Below the pieces are notes generated by a model. The model searched no databases. It worked only from the letters and a program-made list of their open reading frames with translations, and had not been told where the DNA came from. From contig NC_056527.1 in the NCBI RefSeq assembly GCF_019175285.1, positions 71,911,937 through 71,975,936 on the forward strand: 64,000 nt of DNA. Direction: 5' to 3'. Shown here piece by piece: positions 11,376 through 22,024 of the stretch (positions within the stretch are counted from its first letter, which is position 1; each line of letters starts with the position of its first letter). The stretch is from Sceloporus undulatus. Its lineage: Eukaryota; Chordata; Lepidosauria; Squamata; Phrynosomatidae. Both the position numbers and the translations under genes were made by a program.

Positions 11376-11639
11376 ACTTTTTCTCAATAACTGTTTCTGA
11401 AACAAGAAATCCTAATATGCTAATAAGTTCATAAATCCATAAACTAAATTAACTGAAAGTAGTAAATAGCTTATTTTTATATAATTCTATAAAACATTAA
11501 TCAAATTTAACCTTTTATTACATGCAAATAATTATGATTAAATTTTCATAATACTTTAAATCAATTATACCTTGAATCAATCTGTCAGTCAGCAATTAGC
11601 AAAAGTACTAATTTATTTTCTATTCTAATATCTTTATTA

Positions 11640-11832
11640 TTATTATTATTATTATTGGATTTATTTATATGCCGCCCAATCACTGAGAATCTGGGTGGCT
11701 TACAACAGAGGGGATAATTGACAGTTCCCTGCCCTCAGGCTTACAATCTAAAAAGACATGACACAAAAGGAGAAGGGAATGGTGGGGGGGAAGGGGATCA
11801 GGTCCAGCATTCTTCTCTCCCTCTGAGGCCTG
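11640..11832 (-). repeat. L2-tailed SINE-like repeat
   Basis: (TTA)n, then TTTATTTATATGCCGCCCAAT and, inward, ATCTGGGTGGCTTACAAC. Read on the minus strand it carries TTAGATTGTAAGCCTGAGGG, common to L2/MIR-like 3' ends. Other copies lie at 21318, 24785, 31164 and 45380. Confidence 0.7.
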
Positions 11833-12842
11833 GTGGGGGAGGGAACCCAGGTTCCTTATACCCCCAACACCAGGTTGTTTCTGTTTTGCTATGCTTAAAC
11901 CAGTTTTCTCCCATGAATGTGTAGGACTACACCAACGTTAAGTAACAAAATGCACTATATGGATATCATACATAGAGCATATGTCAACTTTGTGGGTCCT
12001 GCTTGGCTTCAATATGATGAAGAATTCAGAATGAAGGTGGCTAGGACACCTTCACTGCGCTGGGATCAGGTTCATCCACAGTTGTGGATACAATTAATGA
12101 CCTCCACACAGCCCATTCTGGGGAAAAGGGCCCATAGTGGACGCATCCTACATAAGTCCCAGCCTCCGTCAGTGGCTAAAGGCCAATCGGCCTTGTCTGA
12201 GTGGGCTAAAATATGTTGGGATTTTGGTGTGCATGGCACCTGTAATTGGCAAGCGTGCAGATTTAAACACAAGTGCTCCATCTGTAAAGGGTTGCACTCC
12301 TTTCGCCATTGTCCAAGAGTCAAGTCATCAACCAACTTTAGAGATTCTTTAGGTAAAAAAGGATTGGTATCCTCCACACCCACAATTTCCAAAGGGACCC
12401 AGCCCCATTAAATTTGACTATTTAGCTAGATTACTGTTTTTTTACCCCAATAAGCAGGCTGCAGGTTATCTTTATGATTGTTTCAAATATGATTTCTGCA
12501 TTCCCTTTAGTGGGCAAAGGACTTCCTTTTATTCGAAAAATTTAAAATTCATGTGTCGAGCTGAGGACATTGTTAGGGATAAGATTATTAAGGAAATTAG
12601 AGAAGGTTGGGTGGTCAGCCCTTTTTCTTCTTCTCCCATATCAAATTTCAGGGTGTCACCTCTGGGGATTGTTCCAAAAAAGGCCCCTGGGGAGTTTAGA
12701 TTGATTCACCATCTGTCATTTCCTCGGGCTGGGTCAGTTAATGATACCATTGTCCGTAACTCCTTGGCTCATAAACCATTGACGGAGTATAGCAGAGTAT
12801 CTGACAAATCTTTGGAAGTGTTGTTCACAGCCCTCAGCAAAG

Positions 12843-13303
12843 ATAACAGCGGATGGATGTCTCCCAGAAATGAAGGAATGCACCTCACCGGGAACTGTCC
12901 AGCTTTCACTGCCAGGCTTCTGCTGATTAATGACCAGACAAGCCAAGCTCCCGAAAGTGCTTATCTTTATTTACAAAGTGCAAACCAAATAACCAATGCG
13001 ACTTTTACTATACAGAACTCACAATCCAACTCCTCTCTCAGAACCCACACCAATTACTGGAAGTCCCTGAGTGCCATGTGGTCCTACAAACTCAGCCTCT
13101 TCCTGTCCCACACAGAAAACTGTCCCCTGTGTCTAAACAAGCACATGTTCATTTTTCAGGCTTCCTGCACGCTGGCAGTAGAATGACCTTGTTGCTATGA
13201 TCAGCAGCTGTAGCTCAGCAGCTTCGTCCTCCAGATGCTGATTGCTCATGGTCACCACACATCTAAACTATTCGTGTTAGTTAACTTTTAACCCTTAACA
13301 GCC
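12843..13303 (-). mobile_element. Probable solo LTR nested in the DIRS fossil
   Basis: Read on the minus strand it starts TGTTAAGGG and holds an AATAAA-type signal about two thirds along. It splits DIRS reverse-transcriptase coding text that resumes on both sides. No target duplication was identified, and the inner boundary is uncertain by some tens of bases. Old, family unknown. Confidence 0.5.
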
Positions 13304-13307
13304 ATAC

Positions 13308-13327
13308 CCCCCCCCCCCCCCCCCCCC
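13308..13327. repeat. Poly-C tract
   Basis: An unbroken run of about 20 C. Its length may be unreliable in the assembly. Confidence 0.9.
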
Positions 13328-13739
13328 GAACTCTATACTGTTGAGTACATGTCTTTTGATGCCGCCCTGGCCATGGTGCTCAGAAGGGGTGTAGCCACGG
13401 AGCTTGCCAAATGTGACATTAAGTCTGCATTTTGGTTGTTTCCTGTTACCTTGATTTTGAGCTTCTAGGGTTTTCTTTTGAGGGCAAATTCTACATGGAT
13501 AAAGCACTCCGAATGGATTGTTCTGTCTCCTGCTCTCTGCAGCTGGAAGTCCTTTAAAAGGGTTCAGCTTCTCTCAGCTGAAACCTTTTAGCTCTCTTCT
13601 TGGCTTCTAGCCTGGAAGAACACCTCAAAGACCCCTTGACCTGTCTGCGCTCTACAGGTCCTAGCCTCTGTCAGTGTCTCATCCCAGGGGAGGGCAGTAA
13701 ACAGCCCATCACCACTCCAACTCCTCCGTTGTGGAGGGG

Positions 13740-14460
13740 GTGGTAGCCATATTCTTAATTTTCTTTTAAATTTTGATACCAGAAACATGTCATTTCTGGA
13801 CCTTGTTTTGCATCTATCAGAGTAATAGGTATTGTCTTTGCCCAAACCATATAGATGTTTTCATGCAGCTATCAAGATCATGTTGTCCATGATTTCTAAG
13901 AAGATTTTAGGAAGTTTTCCTTGATTTTTTTAAATTGTAGTATTGGATCTTCTGTCTATTATGGGGTCAATAACCTGATTCCAGTCTCTCATTAACACTA
14001 ATTCCTGATTGTCAAAGTCTGCCATTTTCCCCGGTTAATTCTTTCTTGCATCTTGTATTTGTACTTGTAGTCACTCCTTGCTCTCTTTAAATAACTATTT
14101 CACTGGAAATTTCTTTTTTAGATATGGGATTACACCATTTTCCTTTCTCTCAGTTGATGAAATAAAGGATTCTCCTAATTTTGAATTCTTCAAAAATTTT
14201 GAGTCTCTTTTCCTAATGTGTGTTTCCTGTAAATATATGATATCTGCTTTTTGTTTTTCTAGATAATGAAAGACTCAGCATCTTTTGCACTGATACTATA
14301 AGCCATGAATGTTTCTTTTTGCTCTGACAATTGTCCTTCCTCTTGACCTTGTTCATCTTCACTTTAGTAGACTGGCCCAATAGAGTCATGTCCAGATCTG
14401 TAGTATGGCTACTCATTCATACAAGACTTTTTCAAAAGGGCAGGTTGGTAACAGTGTAAG
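13740..14460 (-). repeat. L1 LINE ORF2 endonuclease fragment
   Basis: Minus-strand pieces read SRKTKSRYHIFTGNTH (from KKQKADIIYLQETH), then MRDWNQVIDPIIDRRSN and YYSDRCKTRSRNDMFLVSK, the L1 endonuclease with its SRIDYFL block. 3'-truncated near 13740. Confidence 0.7.
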
Positions 14461-14489
14461 TGGCTGAAATGACCCTAAACAAAGACTGA

Positions 14490-14720
14490 ATTAATAATAA
14501 TATATTAATATAATTTATTTATATTCCACCTTTTCCCAGAGGAATCAAAGCAGATTACAACAGAAATGATAATAAAACAATTAATATTACAACATAGAAT
14601 AAAAATCAAAATATAAGCAATATTCACATTATACTGACTCTACACAACCGTCACCATTACATAATAATAATACACAATAACAGTTGCAATAGTTAAACCA
14701 TTAAAACAATTTAAACAATC
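14490..14720 (-). repeat. AT-rich L2-tailed SINE-like repeat
   Basis: TTTATTTATATTCCACC, then GATTACAACAGAAATGATAA and A-rich text, similar in layout to copies at 15785 and 21318. Confidence 0.5.
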
Positions 14721-14942
14721 AAATGAAATAGGACAGCTAAGGGCAGACGTGGCTATCCTTTATCATCCTTCTCTCACCCAATCACCGCCCAGATGACGTC
14801 TCTCCCCTATGAGTCCCATATAAAATAAGGGAGAAAGCAGGCTCCTGACTCCTCTGCCATCACTGCCTCTGGCCCAAGTGGAAGAAAAGCTCAGCATGGA
14901 GGGAAGGGCAGGCTCAGCGTCCTTGGAGCTAGCAGTCAGGTG

Positions 14943-15094
14943 TTAAAGGCTTCTCTGCACCCTCTCAGCTGTGCTGGAGAGTTGTAGACCGGCAAAGCAG
15001 CTCTTAAAGGCTCCTCTGCACCCACTCAGCTGTGCTGGAGAGTTGTAGACTGGCAATGCAGCTCTTATAGGCTCCTTTGTGCCCACTCAGCTGA
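14943..15094. repeat. 61-bp minisatellite, 2.5 copies
   Basis: Unit starts TTAAAGGCTTCTCTGCACCC and includes CAGCTGTGCTGGAGAGTTG. It repeats at about 15004 and 15065 with few changes. Confidence 0.85.
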
Positions 15095-15429
15095 TCACAA
15101 AGATCTACTGTTTTTTATCCAAGGTGGACATGGTCCATGATCAGTGGTAGTTATCTTATAATGCTGCTTGCTACACTCAGTCAGTGTGCACTGCTAGCAG
15201 AAAGAACAAGTTGATGAAACTGAATTAAATGGTACAACACTGAGCTATGATGACTCAGAAATTTATCTGTTCTGAGCTCCTATCAAACAAGGATGAGGAA
15301 CTTTAAAACACTGTCAGCTGTGCAAAAATAAAACAGATTCTTACAATTAAAATCTACCTTTAAATCATTTTTAAAAGTTTCAATGTTTGAATCATAACAA
15401 GAAAGCAAATGTTCTCAAATGAAACTTAC

Positions 15430-15497
15430 AAATTAACTGGTCGGTGGGGTAATATGAAGGATCTTCTTTGAAATCTGTTCCAGAGGTCTCCAACAAC
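15430..15497 (-). CDS. SPMIP7: SPMIP7-like exon 4
   Basis: Acceptor TTGTTTTAG, donor TTT then GTAAGT. In phase 0 it encodes VVGDLWNRFQRRSFILPHR and PVN plus two bases, which continue into exon 5. A second frame is also open (LLETSGTDFKEDPSYYP), but it does not fit the phase leaving exon 3. It lies between two inverted DIRS-like end repeats (about 11.83 and 16.36 kb), which must therefore belong to different insertions or a rearranged one. Confidence 0.75.
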
Positions 15498-15784
15498 CTA
15501 AAACAACAATTAGAATGCTTGAGAGAGGATAAACAGTTTTATATATAAGATTACCAATAACATGAACAATACATAGGCAGCAGGTAACTGGGTGTGACAA
15601 GGCCAGATCTCTTAGATCTTTCACACTAGATCCCCTCACACTGTACCTCTCAGATCCCACCACACTGGGTCCAAATATGATGAACACCAGGTTCCACAGG
15701 TTTCTTCCTCTACCTGGTCTTAAAGAGTCTGAGGCTTATTTTCCTAAAGAACTATTTTCCTAATCCTTGGTCTTCTCACTAACA

Positions 15785-16130
15785 GCAACAACAATAATAA
15801 TATCAATTTATTTATAGCACACCCAATCACGAAGAATCAAGACGGGTTACAACAGTAAAGAAATTAGATAACAATTAACAATAACAACAATAATAACATA
15901 ACAAATCACAATAGCAATAAATAGCAAAAAAAGAAAAAAATACGTGGCAAATAACAACAATAAAAAGAAAAATGAAAAATATATGGCAATTTACATAGCA
16001 AATCAAAAATACAAAATTAATAGCAATAGCAAGTACTGTACACAATTAATCCCCTTCTCAACCTCCTATTCCAATCCTAAAAATAAAACAGTATTCAGTA
16101 ATGCACACTCTAAAAAAATTACAATCTAAA
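15785..16130 (-). repeat. AT-rich L2-tailed SINE-like repeat
   Basis: AATTTATTTATAGCACACCC, then AAGAATCAAGACGGGTTAC and a long A-rich body, as in the other copies of this family. Confidence 0.55.
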
Positions 16131-16358
16131 TCCAGGAGAAAAAAGAAAAGGGAGAGGTCTAGGAGCTGGTGCCGAAATAACACTCTCCATGCTAAACACT
16201 TCTTCTTTTTTCTTTTTGTAAACTTTATTTCACAGTGTAAGACATACAATTAATAATCAGTTCCTTCAGTTAACATAAGTTCAGTCAAAACAACTTGCTT
16301 TAACAGATAACTTTTAAAAGAACAATCATTATTTAAGCTAGCAGCCATAACATCTCAA

Positions 16359-16487
16359 TTGTATTTTGTTACTTAACGTTGGTGTAGTCCTACACATTCA
16401 TGGGAGAAAACTGGTTTAAGCATAACAAAACAGAAACAATCTGGTGTTGGGGGTATAAGGAACCTGGGTTCCCTCCCCCCACCAAAA
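16359..16487 (-). mobile_element. DIRS-like end repeat, inverted copy
   Basis: About 125 bp nearly identical to the reverse complement of 11.83-11.96 kb. Shared text includes GTAGTCCTACACATTCATGG, then CTGGTTTAAGCATA and GGGTATAAGGAACCTGGG. DIRS elements have inverted ends, but a host exon lies between these two copies, so a single simple insertion is excluded. Fossil, only the end preserved. Confidence 0.65.
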
Positions 16488-16589
16488 AAAAAAAAAACCT
16501 GGCTTAAAGAGAGTCCGAAATTCGCATTTCATCTATATTATTATATATACAATATATTGTCAATTGACAGAGATAATAAAGTAAATATA

Positions 16590-16745
16590 GGCCCGTTACA
16601 GACCCTATGACATGGTTTTCTTGGTAAGATTCTTGCAAGATTTGTTTGCCTTTGCCTTCCTCTGAGGCTGAGAGAATATATCTTACCCAAGGTCATCCAG
16701 TGGTTTTTCATGGCCAAGCAGGGATATCTCTATTAGAATAAACTG
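16590..16745 (-). repeat. tRNA-derived SINE body
   Basis: Minus-strand copy of the SINE seen at 1019: TTGCCTTTGCCTTCCTCTGA, then AAGGTCATCCAGTGG. Tail fragments (GTTGTTGTGTGCCTTCAAG) follow at 16775 and 16838. Confidence 0.75.
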
Positions 16746-17224
16746 AACACTATTATTAGCCAAATAAGAGTTTGTTGTTGTGTGCCTTCAAGTCATTTCT
16801 GACAAATGAGACTAGATCCATTGAATCAAAAGATTTGTTGTTGGTTTTGTGTGCCTTCAAATAGGACCAGATCTTTTCTGTTCCTATTTGGGCCAGCTCT
16901 GTGTGGATTGGGGCTGTAGTATGCAGTTGCTGCAGCTCCATGGGGTGCAGCTCTGCAGCAGCCGCAATCCAATGTTTTTAGGCAGTCTGTTTCACCTCTT
17001 AGGCTGGGTCCCATTCAGGAAACATTTATGAAGAGCCCCAACACACAATTAAGCACCAGGAGGATTCTAAACAACTCAACATACTTTGCAACAATTGCTT
17101 TTCTTTGTTATAAACTTAGTGAATTAGGTTGTTGGTTTATCTGGACTAGTACTGTGCATTATGATTGGCAGCAACTTTCTGGCATCTCTAGTAGAGATTC
17201 TTCCCAGTCCCACTTAATTTAATT

Positions 17225-17466
17225 TAATAATTTGTTTTATTTATATACCGCTATTCCAAAGATCATAGCGGTGAACAGCAAGTAAGCTAATTAGCAAGTA
17301 AGCTAATTTGCCCCCAACAGTCTGGGTACTCATTTTAGCGACCTCCTCGGAAGGATGCAAGCCTGAGTCGAGCTTGAGCCTTTTTGCTGGTCTTGAACTC
17401 GCAACCTTGTGGTTTTGAGTGAATGGCTGCAGTACAGGCATTTAACCACTGTGCCACTTAAGCTCA
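17225..17466 (-). repeat. tRNA-derived SINE with L2-type tail
   Basis: On the minus strand: head AAGTGGCACAGTGGTTAAAT, B-box-like GGTTGCGAGTTCAAGACC, body through ATGAGTACCCAGACTGTTG, then a hairpin and GCGGTATATAAATAAAA. The last 40 bases closely match the L2 3' end at 51388-51428, which indicates L2-driven mobilisation. Confidence 0.85.
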
Positions 17467-17588
17467 TTTTCACTAAAGATGCAAGGAAATTAATCCGGGA
17501 TCTTCCTGCATACAAAGTGTGTATTCTAATACCGTTACAATTTGTTACCCCCTACCACCACCTCAAACACCCTGTAAAAATCACTTAC

Positions 17589-17727
17589 TTGGCTTATTTC
17601 TGCAGCTGGTTCATACCGTTTCATTGCAAAATTCTGGGAGACACAATCACCCTTCAGTTCTAGCACTGAATCTGGAGGCCTGATTTTTGGCAGTAATATT
17701 CTGTCCCAAGGAACTTCTTCATATCCT
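17589..17727 (-). CDS. SPMIP7: SPMIP7-like exon 3
   Basis: The acceptor follows a pyrimidine-rich run ending TTTCAAAG. The donor is CCAA then GTAAGT, close to consensus. One incoming base plus 46 codons encode GYEEVPWDRILLPKIRPP and later KRYEPAAEISQ. Phase 2 in and phase 0 out fit the exons on either side. The splice borders and the phase fit mark it as a real exon rather than an ORF in repeat DNA. Confidence 0.82.
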
Positions 17728-18150
17728 CTTTGAAATGAAAGAAAGAAATTTAAAAAGCAATCATCACAGCTGATTATTATAATCCATGAAGTCAAATAAT
17801 TTACACAGCTTTTTTTTAGAGATATACAAAACGGATCTTGTAACGCCGGTTCCCAAAGGTGTTTTTAATACACATTGATTACACATATAGAAGGGTTTTT
17901 ATTCCTTTATTCACATGAAAATAGATAAGTATGTATATTAACCAAGTAAATCCTATGTAAATAATACTATCAATCTTAAATAAATAAATAAAATATGTGA
18001 TTTATTTATTTATTTTTGCATATTTGCAATGGAAGAGAAGCATCAAATAAATGCACATTATATATTGCCATCTGTCATTGACTGTGAAAATCAGTATGCA
18101 TCAGGGGAAGCAGGACATGAAAACAGACTTTAATAGAAATAGAAGCTAAC

Positions 18151-18217
18151 CTTTGGGTTGTTGAGGTGTACATATATTTCCGGGCTTTCTCATCTCTGCA
18201 GGCTTCAGAAGAAGAAT
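18151..18217 (-). CDS. SPMIP7: SPMIP7-like exon 2
   Basis: Encodes DSSSEACRDEKARKYMYTSTTQ plus two bases of the next codon, and ends at a GTTAGC donor. Two acceptors are possible. The one before 18217 accepts the phase-1 G left by exon 1 and rebuilds an Asp codon. The one before 18224 lies nearer the pyrimidine tract but gives phase 0, which would require another exon in the 26-kb intron. The block KARKYMYTSTTQR continues in frame into exon 3, giving QRGYEEVPWD. Confidence 0.7.
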
Positions 18218-18404
18218 CTTTTGACTTCATTTTTAAAAAATAGTAAAAGATTAACAGCATGCAAGAGAATATAGAAGACCATTTTCTAAACTGTAATTGC
18301 TCAAGTAACATTTATAAGAGTGCTACCCATAGAGTACCAACACAGAGAGCAATTTTACAAGTAAACTTTCCCACAATGTGCAGATTACTGAGTGGGTAGG
18401 AAAC

Positions 18405-18560
18405 AGGAAAACATGTTGTCACATGCTTTCAAGTTGATTCCGACTTATGATGATTGTATGACAGGGCTTTTTTTAAAAACCCACAAGATTTATTCAGAGG
18501 ACATTTGCCATGACTTTTCTTTAAGGCTGAGAGATGTGACTTGTCAAATTACTCTAGCAA
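18405..18560 (-). repeat. tRNA-derived SINE remnant
   Basis: Minus-strand: ACATGCTTTCAAGTTGATTC, then AGGACATTTGCCATGAC and AAGGCTGAGAGATGTGACT, a diverged copy of the 1019 SINE. Confidence 0.65.
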
Positions 18561-18989
18561 TTTGAGCAATCCTTTCTTAGAACTCATCTCATAAAAGGAG
18601 AAGCTTCACTTAGAATATTTCTGTCTGTTGCTGTCTGAACAGGTTGCTGTCCAAAGCTTTTATTCTACAAATGTCTCCAAAATTCTATGACCTTGTTACT
18701 ATGGAATAAATTCAGGGCTATTCAGGGCTTGTAGATGTGATTACTTTTGCAGGTGTATATACTATAATGTGATAATTTACCCAAAGGCATTTAGACCTTG
18801 GGGGATTGTTTTAGATCACATATAGGAAAACATGCAGGTAGAAATATGGGAGATGGGTTGAAAAATTTTCAGGTCTTAAAATTCTGCTTATTTTCCTATC
18901 CATATATATAAAACAAATGAAATTATTTGTATTTTAAGTACCTCATATAACCTGAGCAGAATATTTTACAATCAGAGTAAAAAACCTCA

Positions 18990-19300
18990 CCTGTTTGGTT
19001 TTTTTAAAAACTTGCCTGCTTCGAGGCTGAGTGGATGGAGGGAAATGGGAGATGTTGCAGCCTGAGCAGAAATGTTTACACACAGAGACACACAAACACA
19101 CACACACTCCCCTCCCAATGCTAAGGCTGATTGAACAAAGGGAGACGCTGCACCTCTCCTTTCTTTCTGGCTGAGCAGAACTTTGCCCTTTCCCCATCCC
19201 TGATTCAAGGCTCAGTGGAGAGAGAAGGGAGACACTCCAACCCCTCTCCTCTCTGCACACTTAGCATCACCTCACCTGGAGGCTGGTCTCCACAGATGGG
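18990..19300. repeat. Degenerate ~93-bp tandem text
   Basis: The phrase AGGCTGA(G)TGGA followed by GGGAGA and TGC-rich text recurs near 19023, 19115 and 19208. Both strands carry long spurious ORFs here. Confidence 0.4.
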
Positions 19301-20925
19301 CTGCAGAAGAGATGTTTGGGGAGGAGTGCTGTCCTCCCCCCCCCCCAGGGTTGTCACCTGGTGCAGTTCACACCCCCTATATATAACTCTACAGGCAAAA
19401 ATACATCAACTATACACACATGTAATCATATACAATGTATGCCTGTCTGTCTATCTAGATTAAATTTATTGTATTGCAATTAAAGATGAACACTTACAGA
19501 ATGTCATTACTCAGTTTTATTATGATGAAGGACCTTTAATTTTCCTACTCTTAAACTGCATAGGATAGCTACTTGCAAACACATGCAGCCCAAAGTGTCT
19601 TGGGGTCACAACAATTGCACAGAGGGCAGAAAAAGAAAGGGAACACTGAAATCCCAGAAAGTCTCAGAATTTAGCCCAGGATTTGAGGGTGCTGCTGTAA
19701 GGGAAAGGTGTGTGGACTAAGTGTAGATTTCGGAGAGGGGGTTGAACTAAGCAGAGATGTCATGGTTCACTTATTCTGGTTATTTGCTTAGAGGAGACCC
19801 ATGACTCCTCATCTTTGAAGCTGTACTCATATATGGAGAAGGGAGCTTAGCAACACAACAATTCTCTTTTGATACAGTAACTTACCTGGTGAACATTTGG
19901 TGTTAGCATACCCTACACCCCTCTCACTGAATATGAGGTTTCATACTTGATATCTAGCATCCAACATATTTTTGAGAGGTCACAATGACCTTTGGAATAG
20001 TAGGAAGTTACATGTGTGAGAAGGCATAGTGGCCTGAAGACAGTAAAATGGATTTTCTTCTTACTTCATCCTTCCCTCCCTCAGACTTTGCACATTTCCT
20101 CTTGCAATAGACACAAAGCAAGTCTCACTGCAAAAGCAGTCAAAGAATATCTTTTGTGTTCCTAGTCACCCATCCTGTCCAACTATCTTAGGCTTGTCCC
20201 AGATCCAATCACTGTTTTGTCACTCTAAAGTTAAATCCATCAGCCGGTTTGGCCTCTTTTTTTCAATTTATTTGACCATTAAAGCCTTTGTTACATCATG
20301 TAGTAGCATCAAGAACCCCTCAAGGCAAATAGGATATAAATATAATCCCCAGCTCTACCTTGTGTGTACAAAGAGGGTCCTTCTCACTCTCTCTGTGGCA
20401 CTCTCAGACACTATCTGAACAACACTCTGTTTTCCATGGACCTCTCCTCAGGACTGGTAATAATTATCACCCCCTCTGATTCCTGACTTCTTGCTATGCA
20501 AACTTCCACTCTTTCCTTTCTGTAAGCCTTGAATGGTTCTTAAGGTTTCATTGGCTTTCATTTCTAAATAAAAACTTTATATTCACTGAAACTGAAATAT
20601 CTGCAGCTAGTACTGCTATACATTGGTGAAAAGATTCATGAAGTTACTCTCCCTTAGAGGACTCCCTTAAAACTAATAATTTCACCAAAATACTAAAGAG
20701 ACACTGACACTGTTGGTGAGCATCTGAATCCTATTTAAGGGTAACACTGATAAACTTTCAGTCTTCTGTCAGCAAGCGGGTAATGCAGCCCTGTTTTTGC
20801 AGTACATTGGGATATCCAGGGTTAAAAAAATACATCTCATTTTCAGGTTCATGAATTCTGGGAGCTAATGTTTGAGGCTGACAGGGTTCCAGTTGAAGCA
20901 TCTTGGGAACTGACCCAAGTCATTT
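19301..20925. other. Intron DNA, mostly unrecognised
   Basis: No exon or known family recognised, apart from a repeat unit at 19903-20015 shared with 47.1 kb and a poly-C run near 19340. A short CR1 3' fragment (minus) sits at about 20930-20975. Confidence 0.4.
19903..20015 (+). repeat. Unclassified interspersed repeat, copy 1
   Basis: The text CTTGATATCTAGCATCCAAC, then TTTTTGAGAGGTCACAATGA, reappears inverted at 47095-47245 at roughly 75-80 per cent identity by eye. Confidence 0.55.
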
Positions 20926-21317
20926 CATGGAACAATAGAATAATAAAATTGGAAGAGACCACAAGGTCTCCATCCACAAAGGCCAGGAGCAGTAGTAGGC
21001 AGCTTTTATCAAAAAATAATTTATGGCTTTTGATGCCTGTCAAGAATGATTGATGACCTATCGACTTCCAGCTGGTGCAGGGAGCATTCAGACAGAGCTC
21101 CAGAGAATGCTCACACTGCACAGCACACTAAATGTGGAGAAAAGGTTGTTAGATCCCCTAGGTATACAGAGGTACCTCACTGAAACATCCCAAAGAGGTT
21201 CTGAAAGCCATCCCCAACACAGTTTGGGGAAGACTCTGATGGAACCAAGGGAGTCAGGAGGATTCCCAGTGGCGTGGCTACAGCCGCTTTGTGGTGTGGC
21301 ACAAATGCCCCCACCAA

Positions 21318-21440
21318 CTAATAATAATAAACAAATTATTTGTATCCCACCCAATCAACGAAGAATCTGGGTGGCTAACAACAGTAGAAGTACAATAAAA
21401 GTACAATAAAAAACAAACTAATCCCTTCCCAGCCCCTCAG
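21318..21440 (-). repeat. L2-tailed SINE-like repeat
   Basis: ATTTGTATCCCACCCAATCA, then GAATCTGGGTGGCTAACAAC. The arms CCACCCA/TGGGTGG form the 3' hairpin. Body text resumes at about 21640-21900 beyond an inserted L2 tail. Confidence 0.65.
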
Positions 21441-21625
21441 CCATATAAAGCAGACAATGTCGCTGGCTGTATTGAGATATGTATTGTTAATGCCTTTGCT
21501 ATGTATTGAGATATGTATTAATATGTATTGTATTGAGATATGTATTGTTTTATTTCACTGTTGTACACCGCCCTGATGTTTCGAAGGGCGGTATATAAAT
21601 AAACCTTTATTATATTTATATTATT
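21440..21625 (+). repeat. L2 LINE 3' end
   Basis: An imperfect repeat of GTATTGAGATATGTATT, then the hairpin ACCGCCCT/AGGGCGGT and tail ATATAAATAAA. 5'-truncated insertion splitting the repeat around it. Confidence 0.75.
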
Positions 21626-22024
21626 ATAACAATAAACAATATCAGTACAGTGGCAATCAATACAAAAACATAAGAATCTTATAAGTCAAACAAGGTTAAT
21701 AGAAAATCCTTTCCCAAACCCCTCAGCACAGGTCCACATCAAAACAATATTAAGCAAATTAAATATAAACTTAACATAATACCTGATAGAAAAAAACATA
21801 AAAAAGCAACTACAATATAAACATTGAAACTACAATTTATCACAATTAATAAAAAACAATTATGACAGATCAAAGTTCAAAGGACGCAAAAACAGTTTCC
21901 ACGACTGCCTGCCAGGCCAAAGCCCCAGGAGCTGACACAGGTGTCTCCTCTCCTCCTTTTCCGAAGGAGGGACCGATGGAATGGGTGGAGGGAGGGCACA
22001 AGCAGAGGTTCCTGCCACAGAGAG

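Larger units (their letters stand above)
11833..13530 (+). mobile_element. DIRS-like tyrosine-recombinase retroelement fossil, 5' part
   Basis: A gag-like piece (about 11.92-12.41 kb) with a Cys/His zinc-binding cluster is followed by a reverse-transcriptase piece (about 12.55-12.84 kb and 13.33-13.52 kb). That piece holds the SPLGIVPKK and SVNDTI blocks typical of DIRS elements. The first 120 bp is an end repeat, found inverted at 16.36 kb. A probable solo LTR interrupts it. Broken in several places and incomplete: no methyltransferase or recombinase part was seen here. Confidence 0.7.

Noticed and set aside
15430-15497. Alternative frame of exon 4 (LLETSGTDFKEDPSYYP)
   Set aside because: It is open and attractive but does not fit phase 0 leaving exon 3. 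The VVGDLWNRF frame fits through exons 3-6.
17380-17466. A tRNA gene
   Set aside because: The A/B-box-like text belongs to a SINE head. No cloverleaf with an intact acceptor stem.
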